64,000 nt of DNA from Megamerina dolium (Eukaryota > Arthropoda > Insecta > Diptera > Megamerinidae), in contig OY978525.1 in NCBI GenBank assembly GCA_963854835.1, positions 24,265,253 through 24,329,252 on the forward strand, given 5' to 3'. Of the stretch, positions 51,816 to 61,400 are shown one piece after another. How positions within the stretch are numbered: the stretch's first letter is position 1; every line of letters begins with the position of its first letter. The notes beneath the pieces were generated by a model. The model did no database searches and was not told where the DNA came from. It was given only the letters and a program-made list of their open reading frames with translations. The translations under genes were made by a program, and so were the position numbers.

Positions 51816-54294
51816 CGATTCAATTTCAATGTTTTTGAACAAATAAGTCAAATAATACCCACACAATATCATATACGTATGTACCATAGGAGTACTTACA
51901 AACAATGGCAGTAGAACATATCTCATATTTACAATTTATAATTATTATTATGTATGTATATGTATGTTGATTTGATAAGTGTGTTTTAGACTTTGTTAAT
52001 AATTTTCTTTGTGTGCAATTTATTTGAAAATTATGATTATAATTATTATGTAAATGCAAAATAAAGGAAGATATGTACATATAATAAATGTTATACTTGG
52101 CTCATGATATAATTCTTTTATAATATATTATCTTCATTTAATTTAATGCTGCTTTTTAAACCAAACGTACACAGATGTGGATAACAATTTCGCAAGGTAA
52201 TTCTAAAAGCACCATATACTAATGTATTACGTTTTCAGCAATTTGATATTTCACTGACAATACTTTCATTCGATAATGAAATCCATGAAAATTTGTCAAA
52301 ATTATTTTATTTTATTAGCCTAACCAATCAAGCGTAAAAATGTGTATTTCTTAGCAAAAAAATAACAGTCAAAATTAATGCCCCTATTGCGGTTCACAAC
52401 TTTTGTAACAGTTTGGTCGCCGTCGAGAAATTCATATTGCCGTTCTCAACTCGACTGGCGGCTGATTTTTTTGGTTGTGTTCATTATTTTTGTGGTATTA
52501 CCGTTTGCAACTCTGTTACAGTTTGGTCGACAAGCACGTTAAATATACACGACTGCTCATAAGCAGTTGGGTTTGCATCAGTTGCAGTTTACTTTAAACT
52601 AATAAAGCCAAAAATAATGGAGAGATCGTAAGTAATAATTAGCTTGGCTTCACATTGTAATTTCTCAACATTTTATACATTTTCAGAAGTTTAAAAATTA
52701 CAACCAAAGCTCAATTTGAGAGGCTTGTTCAACTAATGGACCAGAATCCAAGCTAACAAAGTAGACGTAAATCTAAGAAAATAAGATTTTTTTTTAAAAT
52801 AATTTAAGTTATCTTCCATTTACCAAAAAAGACTGAAATGAATTTAAAAAATAAATAAGAGATAAATTTATTGAGCTTGGAAAGAACGCATTATATTATT
52901 TCTGATACTCCTTGCAGCGTCTTTTTCGTCTCCAATACATCTAATACTTCTTTTAAAACAAGTGACATTGTAGATTGAGCCACTCCTATATTGAAGTCAT
53001 TGCCGCTGCTCTTCTGGTAGCTTCCATCAGCGAAAAATCTAAGAGCAGCACACAATTTCAATATTGGTGGTATAGATACGACACGCACAGATTTCTTGAA
53101 ATGGTCTTTTACGTCATCCAGCAAAAAGCAAAATGCCTCTTTGCTCAGTCGAAAATAGCTAATAAATCTATAAAAAAATTTATTATTTGCTTTTATTTAT
53201 TTTGAACAATATTTATACTTTTCGCTAGGTAGTTCAAGAGGGTTAGAGTCATCACGAATTTTTCTCCGTAAGCGTAGCAAATCAATTTTCGCGTCTTCGT
53301 TTTCATCTTCATAAAACAAATCTACACTAATATCCATTTTAAATAATTTTCACAGCAAAACACAATTGTATATTTCCTTAATTTTTACTTAATCGACCGC
53401 TTTTCTGTCATAAGTGATATTTTAAGCTGGTAACGCCATAACAATTTCAACCGAAAACAGTGGTGTACCACAATACCAAAAAATAGTTTGGTCTTGTTGA
53501 AGTCGGGTCGACTCTAAGACGACCAAACTGGGTTGAGTGGTGAACGGCAATAGGGGCATAATATCATCGGAAAATAATTAAATTCAAATATTTGGATGTA
53601 TTTCATAGTGATTGTGTGTTGTTCCTGAAATACATATATCGATAAACCGATAACTGCACCACCATCTGCAGAGACAATACTCGGTTATGAATAAAGTGTA
53701 TTAAATAAAGTATACCAGCAAGAGAGAGTGAAAGAAAATTTTTCGTTTCGATTTTCACAGTTTCTACTCTACTTTTTCTACATAAAAACCTACTTTTTTG
53801 ACTTAATTTAAACCATACGTATATAAATAGTAATTAATATCTTTTTCATCTTTCTCTTATTTGGAATTTAATTAATTTTTCATAGAATCCTATTTGATTT
53901 AGACCATCGTTTGCTTTGTTATTTATTGCAAAAACAACTCAAAGGCAAAATGGAGCTATGCAATAATCCGAATAATTTATCAAAGCATGCAGCCATATAT
54001 TTATTGTGGTTGAAATCAAAGAAATTAACACCACAGGCCTTATCATCATCCTCCACATCACCATCATCAATAGTTCCATTGTCAAGTGTGAACGCATATG
54101 GAACGCCAATATCATCCACATCATCATATGATATGTTAACATCTGGTGATGCTGAAAACCTGCTACTTGGATTACCACATAAACCCATATATTATGGTGC
54201 AGATGATTTTTGGAAAAATTCCAAAATTAAAAAGAATTTTGATGAAATTGATAAGACATCAGCTAGTTTTAGTACACTCAATCAATTACTTTAA
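48187..54294 (+). CDS. Orcokinin neuropeptide precursor, isoform A
   Basis: Exons 48187-48252, 50070-50112 and 53903-54294 make a 166-aa prepropeptide. The first exon is a signal peptide (MNLIYFVGFILFCSSCWG). The last 19 residues, NFDEIDKTSASFSTLNQLL, follow a Lys-Lys cleavage site and match fly orcokinin A as I recall it (NFDEIDKASASFS-type). The spacer holds a Ser/Thr-rich region (LSSSSTSPSSIVPLSSVNA). The acceptor was set at 53903 (TTTAG|AC), because the earlier AG at 53884-53885 gives the wrong phase; the resulting codon is Asp. Orcokinins act in neuroendocrine signalling, with roles reported in moulting hormone control, clock and reproduction across insects. AATAAA lies at 54496-54501. 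Confidence 0.9.
48346..49033 (+). repeat. Tandem duplication of an intron segment with SINE-derived junction
   Basis: Copy 1 (48346-48702) and copy 2 (48703-49033) share long blocks: CCAAATTATACTTGCTTTGA, GAAGTTTGAATATTA, CAAACTTTTTCGAATTGTCA, GTGACTTCAATTGTCGTTTT. Copy 1 ends with ATGTGGTACTTATTGGCC and copy 2 with ATGTGGCACTCAAGG; both are the 3' tail of the SINE that follows at 49034. Confidence 0.85.
49034..49293 (-). repeat. tRNA-derived SINE (copy 9)
   Basis: Minus-strand copy: GCAGAGCTTCTCTTCCAGCA at its 3' side, GAATTGCCAATTGCTTGCCG in the body and a good head (GTAGCTCAGTGGTTAGTGCG). A short deletion removed the TATTAGCCGG segment. Confidence 0.85.
49965..50025 (-). repeat. SINE body fragment (copy 10)
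   Basis: CATGGCAAATTATTATTGTC and GAATTGCCAATTGCTTGCC only, 45 bp ahead of Orcokinin exon 2. Confidence 0.65.
50215..51010 (-). pseudogene. Mariner transposase relic in an Orcokinin intron
   Basis: The minus strand contains FLGILVNDKKITDTYYADLL, then LLPAYSTHLSTCDCLLFPNM (for HPAYSPDLAPSDFFLFPNL) and NKFFDGEKFEVNEEFIYETN to the C-terminal EEYVEK (50,240). The catalytic SD is changed to TC. Several frameshifts; inactive. Confidence 0.7.
51816..52378 (+). other. Orcokinin B 3' UTR and intron sequence
   Basis: AATAAA at 52060-52065 is the likely B-form polyadenylation signal. For the A form this is intron. Nothing else recognised. Confidence 0.6.
52379..53558. mobile_element. PIF/Harbinger element, 1180 bp, internally deleted, with TAA target duplication
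   Basis: Terminal inverted repeats TGCCCCTATTGC at both ends, extending imperfectly through GTTCAC; TAA at 52376-52378 and 53559-53561. Two genes remain in opposite orientation, as in autonomous Harbingers. A plus-strand Myb/zeste-like start (exon ATGGAGAGATC at 52617, GTAAGT donor, next exon KITTKAQFERLVQLMDQNPS then stop) and a minus-strand DDE nuclease start (53338: MDISVDLFYEDENEDAKI; 50-nt intron; FISYFRLSKEAFCFLLDDVK, ALRFFADGSYQKSSGNDFNI). The GSYQ..GNDF.IG.AQST.S motif is diagnostic of HARBI1-type transposases. The catalytic C-terminal two-thirds is deleted. Confidence 0.9.
53562..53902. other. Intron upstream of the orcokinin A exon
   Basis: AT-rich; no element recognised. The last 40 nt are T-rich, with two AGs (53884-53885 and 53901-53902). 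Confidence 0.6.
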
Positions 54295-54584
54295 ATATAT
54301 TTCTAAATTATATGAATACTCGGATTACATTTTGACACGATATGTATTAAATGATTACAAGAAAGTTACAAAATAAGAAAAAGAAAAAAAAAAAAGAAAA
54401 ACAAGATAAATATATAAAAAAATAATAATGTACCTTATATTGTAAATGATTTTATAAGTAGATACTATTACACTTAATTATTACCTTATATTATGAATAA
54501 AACTTGGATAATAAAAGTTTGCAAAAAAAAATAACTTTTCGTTCATTTATTCGAATTGTTTGATTTTACATGAAATTTATGTAT

Positions 54585-55170
54585 TTATGCCAACTGATAT
54601 TAATGACGATAAACTAAATGTATTGATCGAAACAAATTTACAGTCGACAACATGTGACATCACAGAGGTACTAAAAATTCATCATTCAACTGTGCACTAC
54701 CATCTCAAAAAATTATGCTTTATCATCAAGCTTAATAGCTGGATTCCTCGTCAATTCAAAAATAAGAGCGATCATAAAGCAGTTATAAATATCCTGCTCA
54801 AACAACATACAAAGCTGATCTTCACCAAACTAAACTTATACTCTGTGTGTGGTTAGATTTCACGGGTGTTGAGAGTTTTCGCAATTCTAAAGCGTAGCCA
54901 GATGATTCATTCAGAAGTGTGAAGCTGGATGTTTTGAATACATTTCTTGTGGAAAAGCGGCATGAACTTGTCGGTTGTAAAGGTGTTGTGTTTTACCCCA
55001 TACCAGTTTGATGAATCGTCAGAAACTTCCTTCATCTTAGATGGGAAGTTTTTGCCTTATCCATCATATTCATCGGATCTCGGATCAAACGACTACCATT
55101 TATTTCGTTCCTTGCACAACAAATTGTCTTCGATAGTACCCGTTTCCAATGAGGCTATCAAACATTAACA
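54585..55170 (+). pseudogene. Decayed mariner transposase
   Basis: The plus strand gives ITEVLKIHHSTVHYHLKKL (helix-turn-helix), SWIPRQFKNKSDH (for WVPHELKEKN) and, near 55,050-55,120, YPSYSSDLGSNDYHLFRSLH (for PPYSPDLAPSDYHLFRSL). Stops and frameshifts lie between; the central catalytic part is largely lost. Confidence 0.75.
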
Positions 55171-55445
55171 CATCCATGTTTTTGCTTGAAAAAATTTGTA
55201 ATTTTACGATCACACATAATTTCGAAGGAAGTAAAAAAGTCATACATAATAATGTCCAACGTATCATTGATTGAACGTTATCCTAATTATCGCGTTAGTT
55301 CCCGTTTCCGATGAGACTATCAAACATCCATGTTTTCGTTCGAAAAGATTAGTAATTTTACGATCACACATAATTCCGAAGGAAGTAAAAAAGCCATACA
55401 TATAAATGTCCAATGTATGATTAATTGAACGTTATCCTAAATATC
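55139..55445 (+). repeat. Two-copy tandem duplication, about 150-160 bp
   Basis: CCCGTTTCC(A/G)ATGAG opens both copies (55139 and 55301). Both share TTTTACGATCACACATAAT, CGAAGGAAGTAAAAAAG, ATGTCCAA and TTGAACGTTATCCTAA. The duplicated piece includes the 3' tail of the mariner relic. Confidence 0.85.
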
Positions 55446-55634
55446 GATAAATCACCCTTAACAATAACCCTAAAAATTCGATAATACGCAATAAAATATC
55501 TACAATAACTCTCTAAAATTTTTGATTTACTGTTCAAATACCGTTATCAAGTCGCTTTCTTCGTTTGCGATATCCTAAATATTGATAAATAAGCCTCGAT
55601 AATTGCCCTGAAAATACGTTATGACTTTTCCAAC

Positions 55635-56003
55635 ATAAAAAAAAAAAAATAAATATGTGGCACTTAAAGCCCCAAAGTGCTCATTGGCCGAGCTTCTCTT
55701 CCATTACTGTTGTGCGTCTTAAATTTGGACAGTATTAGAATGGACCTACTTATTTTAGCCGGTTCCGAACGGCAGAACACTTGTGAAATCACTTTTTCTG
55801 AGCTTTGTCACAGAGTTCTTTTTAGAAGCTTTTTCATGGCAAGTTGTTACTGTCGGAAGAATTGCCAATTGCTTGCCGACAGGTGGGTACCGTTCGAAAG
55901 AAAAATCTTTTCGATATTAAATTTGTTATGCATCAGCCGGGTATTGAACCACGACCTACAGATCAGAAGGCGAACACACTAACCACTGAGCTACGGCACC
56001 CAC
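55635..56003 (-). mobile_element. Full-length tRNA-derived SINE with 14-bp target-site duplication (copy 11)
   Basis: Flanked by identical ATGACTTTTCCAAC at 55621-55634 and 56004-56017. Minus-strand order: tRNA-like head (GTGCCGTAGCTCAGTGGTTA, B box in GGTTCAATACCCGGC), unique body (CCCACCTGTCGGCAAGCAAT, AGTGATTTCACAAGTGTTCT, AATGGAAGAGAAGCTCGGCC), a tail AGTGCCACATATTTATTTTT. It is the reference copy for this family in the window. It has no protein coding; ORFs over it are chance. Confidence 0.95.
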
Positions 56004-56276
56004 ATGACTTTTCCAACAACCCAGTAAAATTTCGACTACCCTAAAATATTCAATTTACCGTTAAAACTCCGTTATTGGGTCACTTGTGTCGTCTGCCTAG
56101 TACTAAATCGTGCTAAATCAACTTGGACAAACGCCTAAAAAAATCATCATTTATTATTTATTTACCATTAAACACAATTATCTGGTAATTGAGTTGTGAG
56201 TTTATGCATTATTCTGTTTTTTTTTTTTTTGTTAGTTTCATTAGCATATTTTTCTTTAATCTATTACAAAAAAATA

Positions 56277-56784
56277 CAGGGTGGTCCATATACATTCCTA
56301 TTATTTATGGAACACGACTTCATTCATGTGGCTGCTTCAGCTGGCTTCGCAGAAGCGCATCCTGTCAACTCAGTTTTCAAAGACCTTTCTGTAATTGTTT
56401 CTGACTCTGTCTCACGAAGTTCTTGCTCGAAATTTTCCTTAAGGGCCTGAATCGTTTACGGATTGTCCGTAGCTCCGAAGTGAACAACTGATGGAGCGCT
56501 ATTATGCTGAAACCAAAGATCGTCCAAGTCCATGTCTTCGATATCCGGCCACAAAAATCATTTCCAATGCCCCTGTACCGTTCACATATAAACCGAATTG
56601 GCATTTCCAATAGTATTTTCAAATAAAAATGGGCCAATAATGCCACCGCTCCAAAATCCAAATCGAACAATATTTCTCAACGTTGTTCAAGCGACATGAT
56701 ACTGACAGTCTAACAAGATTTCCAGTAGGAAGGAGCTGTCACTGTAAAAATAACATATAATAAAAAAAAAAATGATCCACCCTG
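56277..56784 (-). mobile_element. Deleted rosa-like mariner (about 508 bp) with CAGGGTGG ends
   Basis: Both ends read CAGGGTGG(T/A)(C/T)CAT inward, next to TA at 56275-56276. The minus strand keeps two transposase pieces: DLDDLWFQHN..AP around the second catalytic Asp (now Asn) and, fused after a deletion, TIQALKENFEQELRE from the C-terminus. It lacks the N-terminus, so it is non-autonomous. Same family as 46013-46620. Confidence 0.75.
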
Positions 56785-58181
56785 TGTATACAAATGCACA
56801 AAATTTCAAATTTTTATTAAAATTTATTTATTATTAATTCAAATTCCTCAATTAATTAAAGCATCTTCTTTCATTATAGGCATTATTTAGTAAATTTTCA
56901 ATAGCAAGACCTCTTTTGGGATGTCAATGTTTATTTTCAGGCGACGCTGAAATAAAGTGATCCACATTTAAATTTGATGCAATTATTTGAGAAAGTTTAT
57001 GAGAAATTCTTCAAACTTTATCGCCTATAATTGCAGTTAAAGTTTAGGTCCACTTAAATGTAGAATGGACTAATTTGACATATTTGCCATGTAAAAACCT
57101 GTCAAAAAGCCGATTTAAAATTTAATATGATCTTAACTTTGACTATAACTACGGGTCTAGTATATAAATAAAAAACTCGCATATTTTGTTTGCTTCTTTT
57201 TTCTTTTCTATATTTAAATTCCCCCAAAAATCTGTACAAATATGTAGATATAAGTATATAAAAAAATTCCAAAAATTACATATGCTTAAGAATATTCTAA
57301 CACATCTTAATATACATATACATTCTTCTTAATATAAAGGACAATGCATTAGCATAGTGTGAATGAGTTCGTTCACTCTCTTCGAATAACCATGGAACAT
57401 AAACAAATTGGTATTGGAACTACATGCTATACGTACGAGTACATGTAAATAATATCGATAAGATATTACTTACGAGAATATAAAATCCATCACAATACAC
57501 GACAATTATGAGTGGTTTATTCTCCTGTTTGCATATTAAGAAATGTGCATTCATCGAAGTATACACAGGTAATATGTCAAGTATTTGCCTCATATGCATA
57601 GCTGTACGAATACAAATACCAATTTGAATTTATGGTGGTTTCTTTAAATAATGTGTTTGATTGTTTGATTGATTGCTTGTTTCGTTGTTGATAATTTTTG
57701 AGTAAATTTTGGATCCTTAATTTTCGCATGCTTCAAACTCATTTCTTCAGTTACTTCATCCCATAGAAAACAAAAAAAAAAGTCTATATCGTTTTATAAT
57801 TATATATATATATATACAAATACGTATATGCATATGTACATATATGTATTAATGTATGTGTTTGTCGTTATTATAAAATTATTCGGCATATTCCGCGGTA
57901 TACCAACAAAAAATACAAAAAAAAAATGTGTCAACAAAAAATATAAATTATAAGTTTAAAATTGCAAACAAAATTGCTCGTTTACTTTAGTTTTCTTTTC
58001 ATATTGCCATATATCTGCTTATTACCCTTCTTCTTCTTCTTCTTATTCATCTTTGTTCAATGTTCTGATCGTAGGTTCGTTATAAAGTTATTTCTAAATT
58101 AATTATCCTTTCGTTTCGTATTCGATATTTTGTTTTGCTTGATATTTGTTCTTCTTTAATGTATTCGCAAAAAAAAATACT
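56785..58181 (-). other. Intergenic and Mlp 3' UTR
   Basis: AT-rich with TATA/ATACAT runs. The part next to 58181 is the presumed 3' UTR of the LIM gene on the minus strand. No other gene seen. Confidence 0.5.
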
Positions 58182-58452
58182 TTAAGCCATCGTTAGGGTA
58201 CCAGCACCAAGACCGAATCCAACACCTTTGGGTCCAAAGTTTCTGCCATAGCATGATCTACAGTAGATGTCACCATCAGGGCCATCGTTCAAATTTGTCG
58301 AATCGAGCGATTTCCTGCAGTCACCACAGTAGAAGCAACGCTTATGCCAGATTCTGCTCTTGCTAATCATTTGTTCAGCAGCAAAGACGGCAAAACCACA
58401 ACGTGGACATCCACCAGATGAACGTGGTCCATTGAAGGGTGTACCATCGGGG
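58182..58452 (-). CDS. Mlp terminal exon, LIM5
   Basis: Starts PDGTPFNGPRSSGGCPRCGF and ends GVGFGLGAGTLTMA before TAA. Zinc ligands are complete: CPRC, HKRCFYCGDC, CRSC. Confidence 0.95.
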
Positions 58453-61400
58453 CTGCGGAGATTAAACAAAGTGTCATATTATATTATGACATTATTCTAG
58501 AAAGTTGCATCTGCTTACTATTTAATTGTGGATTGACCGTCAGTGGAAACCAAAGTTGGGGAGTGGCCATAACCGAAACCTTTTGGTCCGAAGTGTTTTC
58601 CATAACAAGATCTACAGTAAACATCCTTATCGGGACCGTCACAAGCCAGCATCGAGTCCAATGGTCGATGACAAGTACCGCAACTGAAGCATTTCTTATG
58701 CCACATTCTGCTCTTGGACAATTGTTGTTCGGCAGCAAATACAGCACCGCCACAACGGGGACATCCTTCGCCTTCGGCTGCTTTAATCGAAGTGGTATTT
58801 GGTGACGAAAATGGACGATTCAAAGAAATTTGCTCTTCACTAAAAACAACACGGATGAAATAATGTATTTTTTTAAAATTTGTTCCCCTCCTTAGTTTCT
58901 AAATCAGCAAAACTTACGTTAAACCATCAGTTTGCAAAAATCCAGAACCGCATGCGAAACCATAACCATGAGGACCCCATTTCTTGCCGTAGCATGTTTT
59001 GCAGTACACCTCACCATCGGGTCCATCACAAGCAATGATCGAATCCAATGTTTTGGTACAGTCCCGACATTTGAAACATTTCCTATGCCATTCACGACCC
59101 TTCGATAAAACTAATTCGGCAGCGAAAACAACACCACCGCAACGTGGACAACCCTCACCTGGGCGAGCTCGAATTTTTTCAACATCCGCAATGGCGGTTC
59201 TTGGTGCAGCATCGCTATTATGTGTATTCAAAATAGGTTGGAGAGAAAAGTCAACATGAACAAATTAATAAAAGGAAATGCAATTGCAGACATTTATCGA
59301 TATATTTATTACATTTTATTCGCCACTTGCTCGCAAACTTAAAAGTGCTACTAAGCTGGGTTGATTTTCTCCTGAGAACGACAGTTTTAATAATCATTGT
59401 CACCGCAAAGAAAAGTGAAAATAGCTATTCATTTGTATAGGTTTGAGAATTCTTATACCAAAATGGTGAAATTCTCATAAGAATTACTCCCACCTTTTAG
59501 AAGCACCTTAACGCATAAAAATATTAATACAATTGAGGGATTCTCAAGATGTCATATTGCCATAATGTCATAGAATTTCACAACAGTTTAAAATGTGTTG
59601 TTGTTCTAGGCTTCCATACAGAAGCAACTTATCACAATTCAAACCTCTATTCTATGTTTCTGGTTGGTTATAATTGTAGTATGTATTAAGTAGATAGTGT
59701 TTTACATGTATCATATTCTAAATGATGCAATTCTAAATGAGGACATTGATACTTCTATATTGATAATAATATGATGTTCTTTCATCCAAATGCTAATATT
59801 TCATTACCAATGTTTGCTGTCAAAGTATTTCTGTTTCTGTTTTCACTCTCTTGTCAAGAAACCTACTTTATTTGACGTGACGCAGATTCATTTCCTCAGC
59901 AAAAAATTTGATTTGAATTATTTATTCATCTCTTTTGCTTAGTGATCATTCCACAACATAACAATTTCGGTAGTTTGACAGCTGGAGAAAAATTCACAAT
60001 AGACAATTTTCAGCAGTGTAGCCATCTCAAATTACCCTAATCCTCTTTTATTTTGAGATTTAACTCATAGAGTTTATGCGGATTAGCTGCAGTTAATGCC
60101 CGAGTTAATTCGAATTAACTCGGTAATCCGGAATTAGGCTGCCGTCTGTCTAGGCTATAATATTAAGATAGCGTATTGGCGAATAAAACGTAACAATTAT
60201 AGTATATTTGTTATGTGTATTTTGACATTTAATGATTTAGATTCTATTTGACACCCAGTTTCACATGAAACATATAAATGGAATGTAAATTTAATTGTGG
60301 ATTACAAATAAAATTGAACATACAACTCATTTGAAAGTGAAGGGTATAATATTTAGAACGATATTTGTGTCTAATTATTGGTATTCGAGAAAAGTTTAGA
60401 ACATTCCAATAGTTTGTAACCAAGACTAGTAAAGACAATCACTATTTTTTTAGACAACATTGAATGACAATTGAATAAACAAAACTGGGCACAAGACATG
60501 CATACATAAAAATGTATGTATAAATATGAACATCACAAATAGACTGACTTCGCTCATTTAGCTACCTTTGCCATTCAACATCTTTTATATCGGACATAAG
60601 ACCAATTGAAGATATCCCCACATGTCCATAACCTCTTGTGCCAAATCTTTGTGCGTAACATCCTGACAAAATTTATAATAATAGTGGTATTTAAAAATGT
60701 TCTAATATCTTTTAACACTTTTTTGTCAAATATTATTATAAATATGGAATATTGTTTAAAAAAAAAAACAATAACGGGAAAATTCATACACACAACAATT
60801 GTTATTTTAAATACATTTGTATATTTTATTTCTAATACATACCCATTAGGAATGCATTCGGATTGTAGGGTGCCTCCACCTTGTCCAAAACCATAGCCTT
60901 TTGGTCCAAATTTCTTAGCATAGCAAGCTACATAGAAAGTATACATTTACATTACAATCACAACAATAACAACAATAATAACAAAATCAACAACAATAAG
61001 AATCAACTCATTCAAAATAATTGATGTATTTTAAGTTACAACAAAGAGAGAAAGAATAGAAAAAAAGAAAAAACTAATTTCACAGTCGTATATTTTTTTT
61101 TATCAAGTTAATTTTTTTTTATTAAGTAATAGAAATACATATATTTATGTAGATGTGTACTTTGTAAGATGTCAACTTTTGAAACCATTTCAGAATAATC
61201 CTTCCAAATAAAGGTGTTTGTGTAAGAAAGAGCTTAGGGCCCTCGGTCAACAAAAAATCTACATAAATCAGTGCTTGAGAATTATATTGTTTGGCCAATT
61301 AACATATTCATATCTCAACCTCGATATCTGACTTGTAAGATAAAGCAGAACAGAAATCTGAAATCTGCGAAAAAACACTTGGATGGGAATCCGATAACTA

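Noticed and set aside
52617..52756. Possible short Orcokinin exon
   Set aside because: It encodes a zeste/Myb-like helix (QFERLVQLMDQNPS), lies within the Harbinger inverted repeats, and belongs to that element.
53886..53902. Earlier acceptor for the orcokinin A exon (after CATAG)
   Set aside because: Wrong phase with exon 2; it would meet TAG almost at once.
55903..56003. Possible tRNA gene on the minus strand
   Set aside because: Good A and B boxes, but it is the head of a SINE with a 14-bp target duplication.
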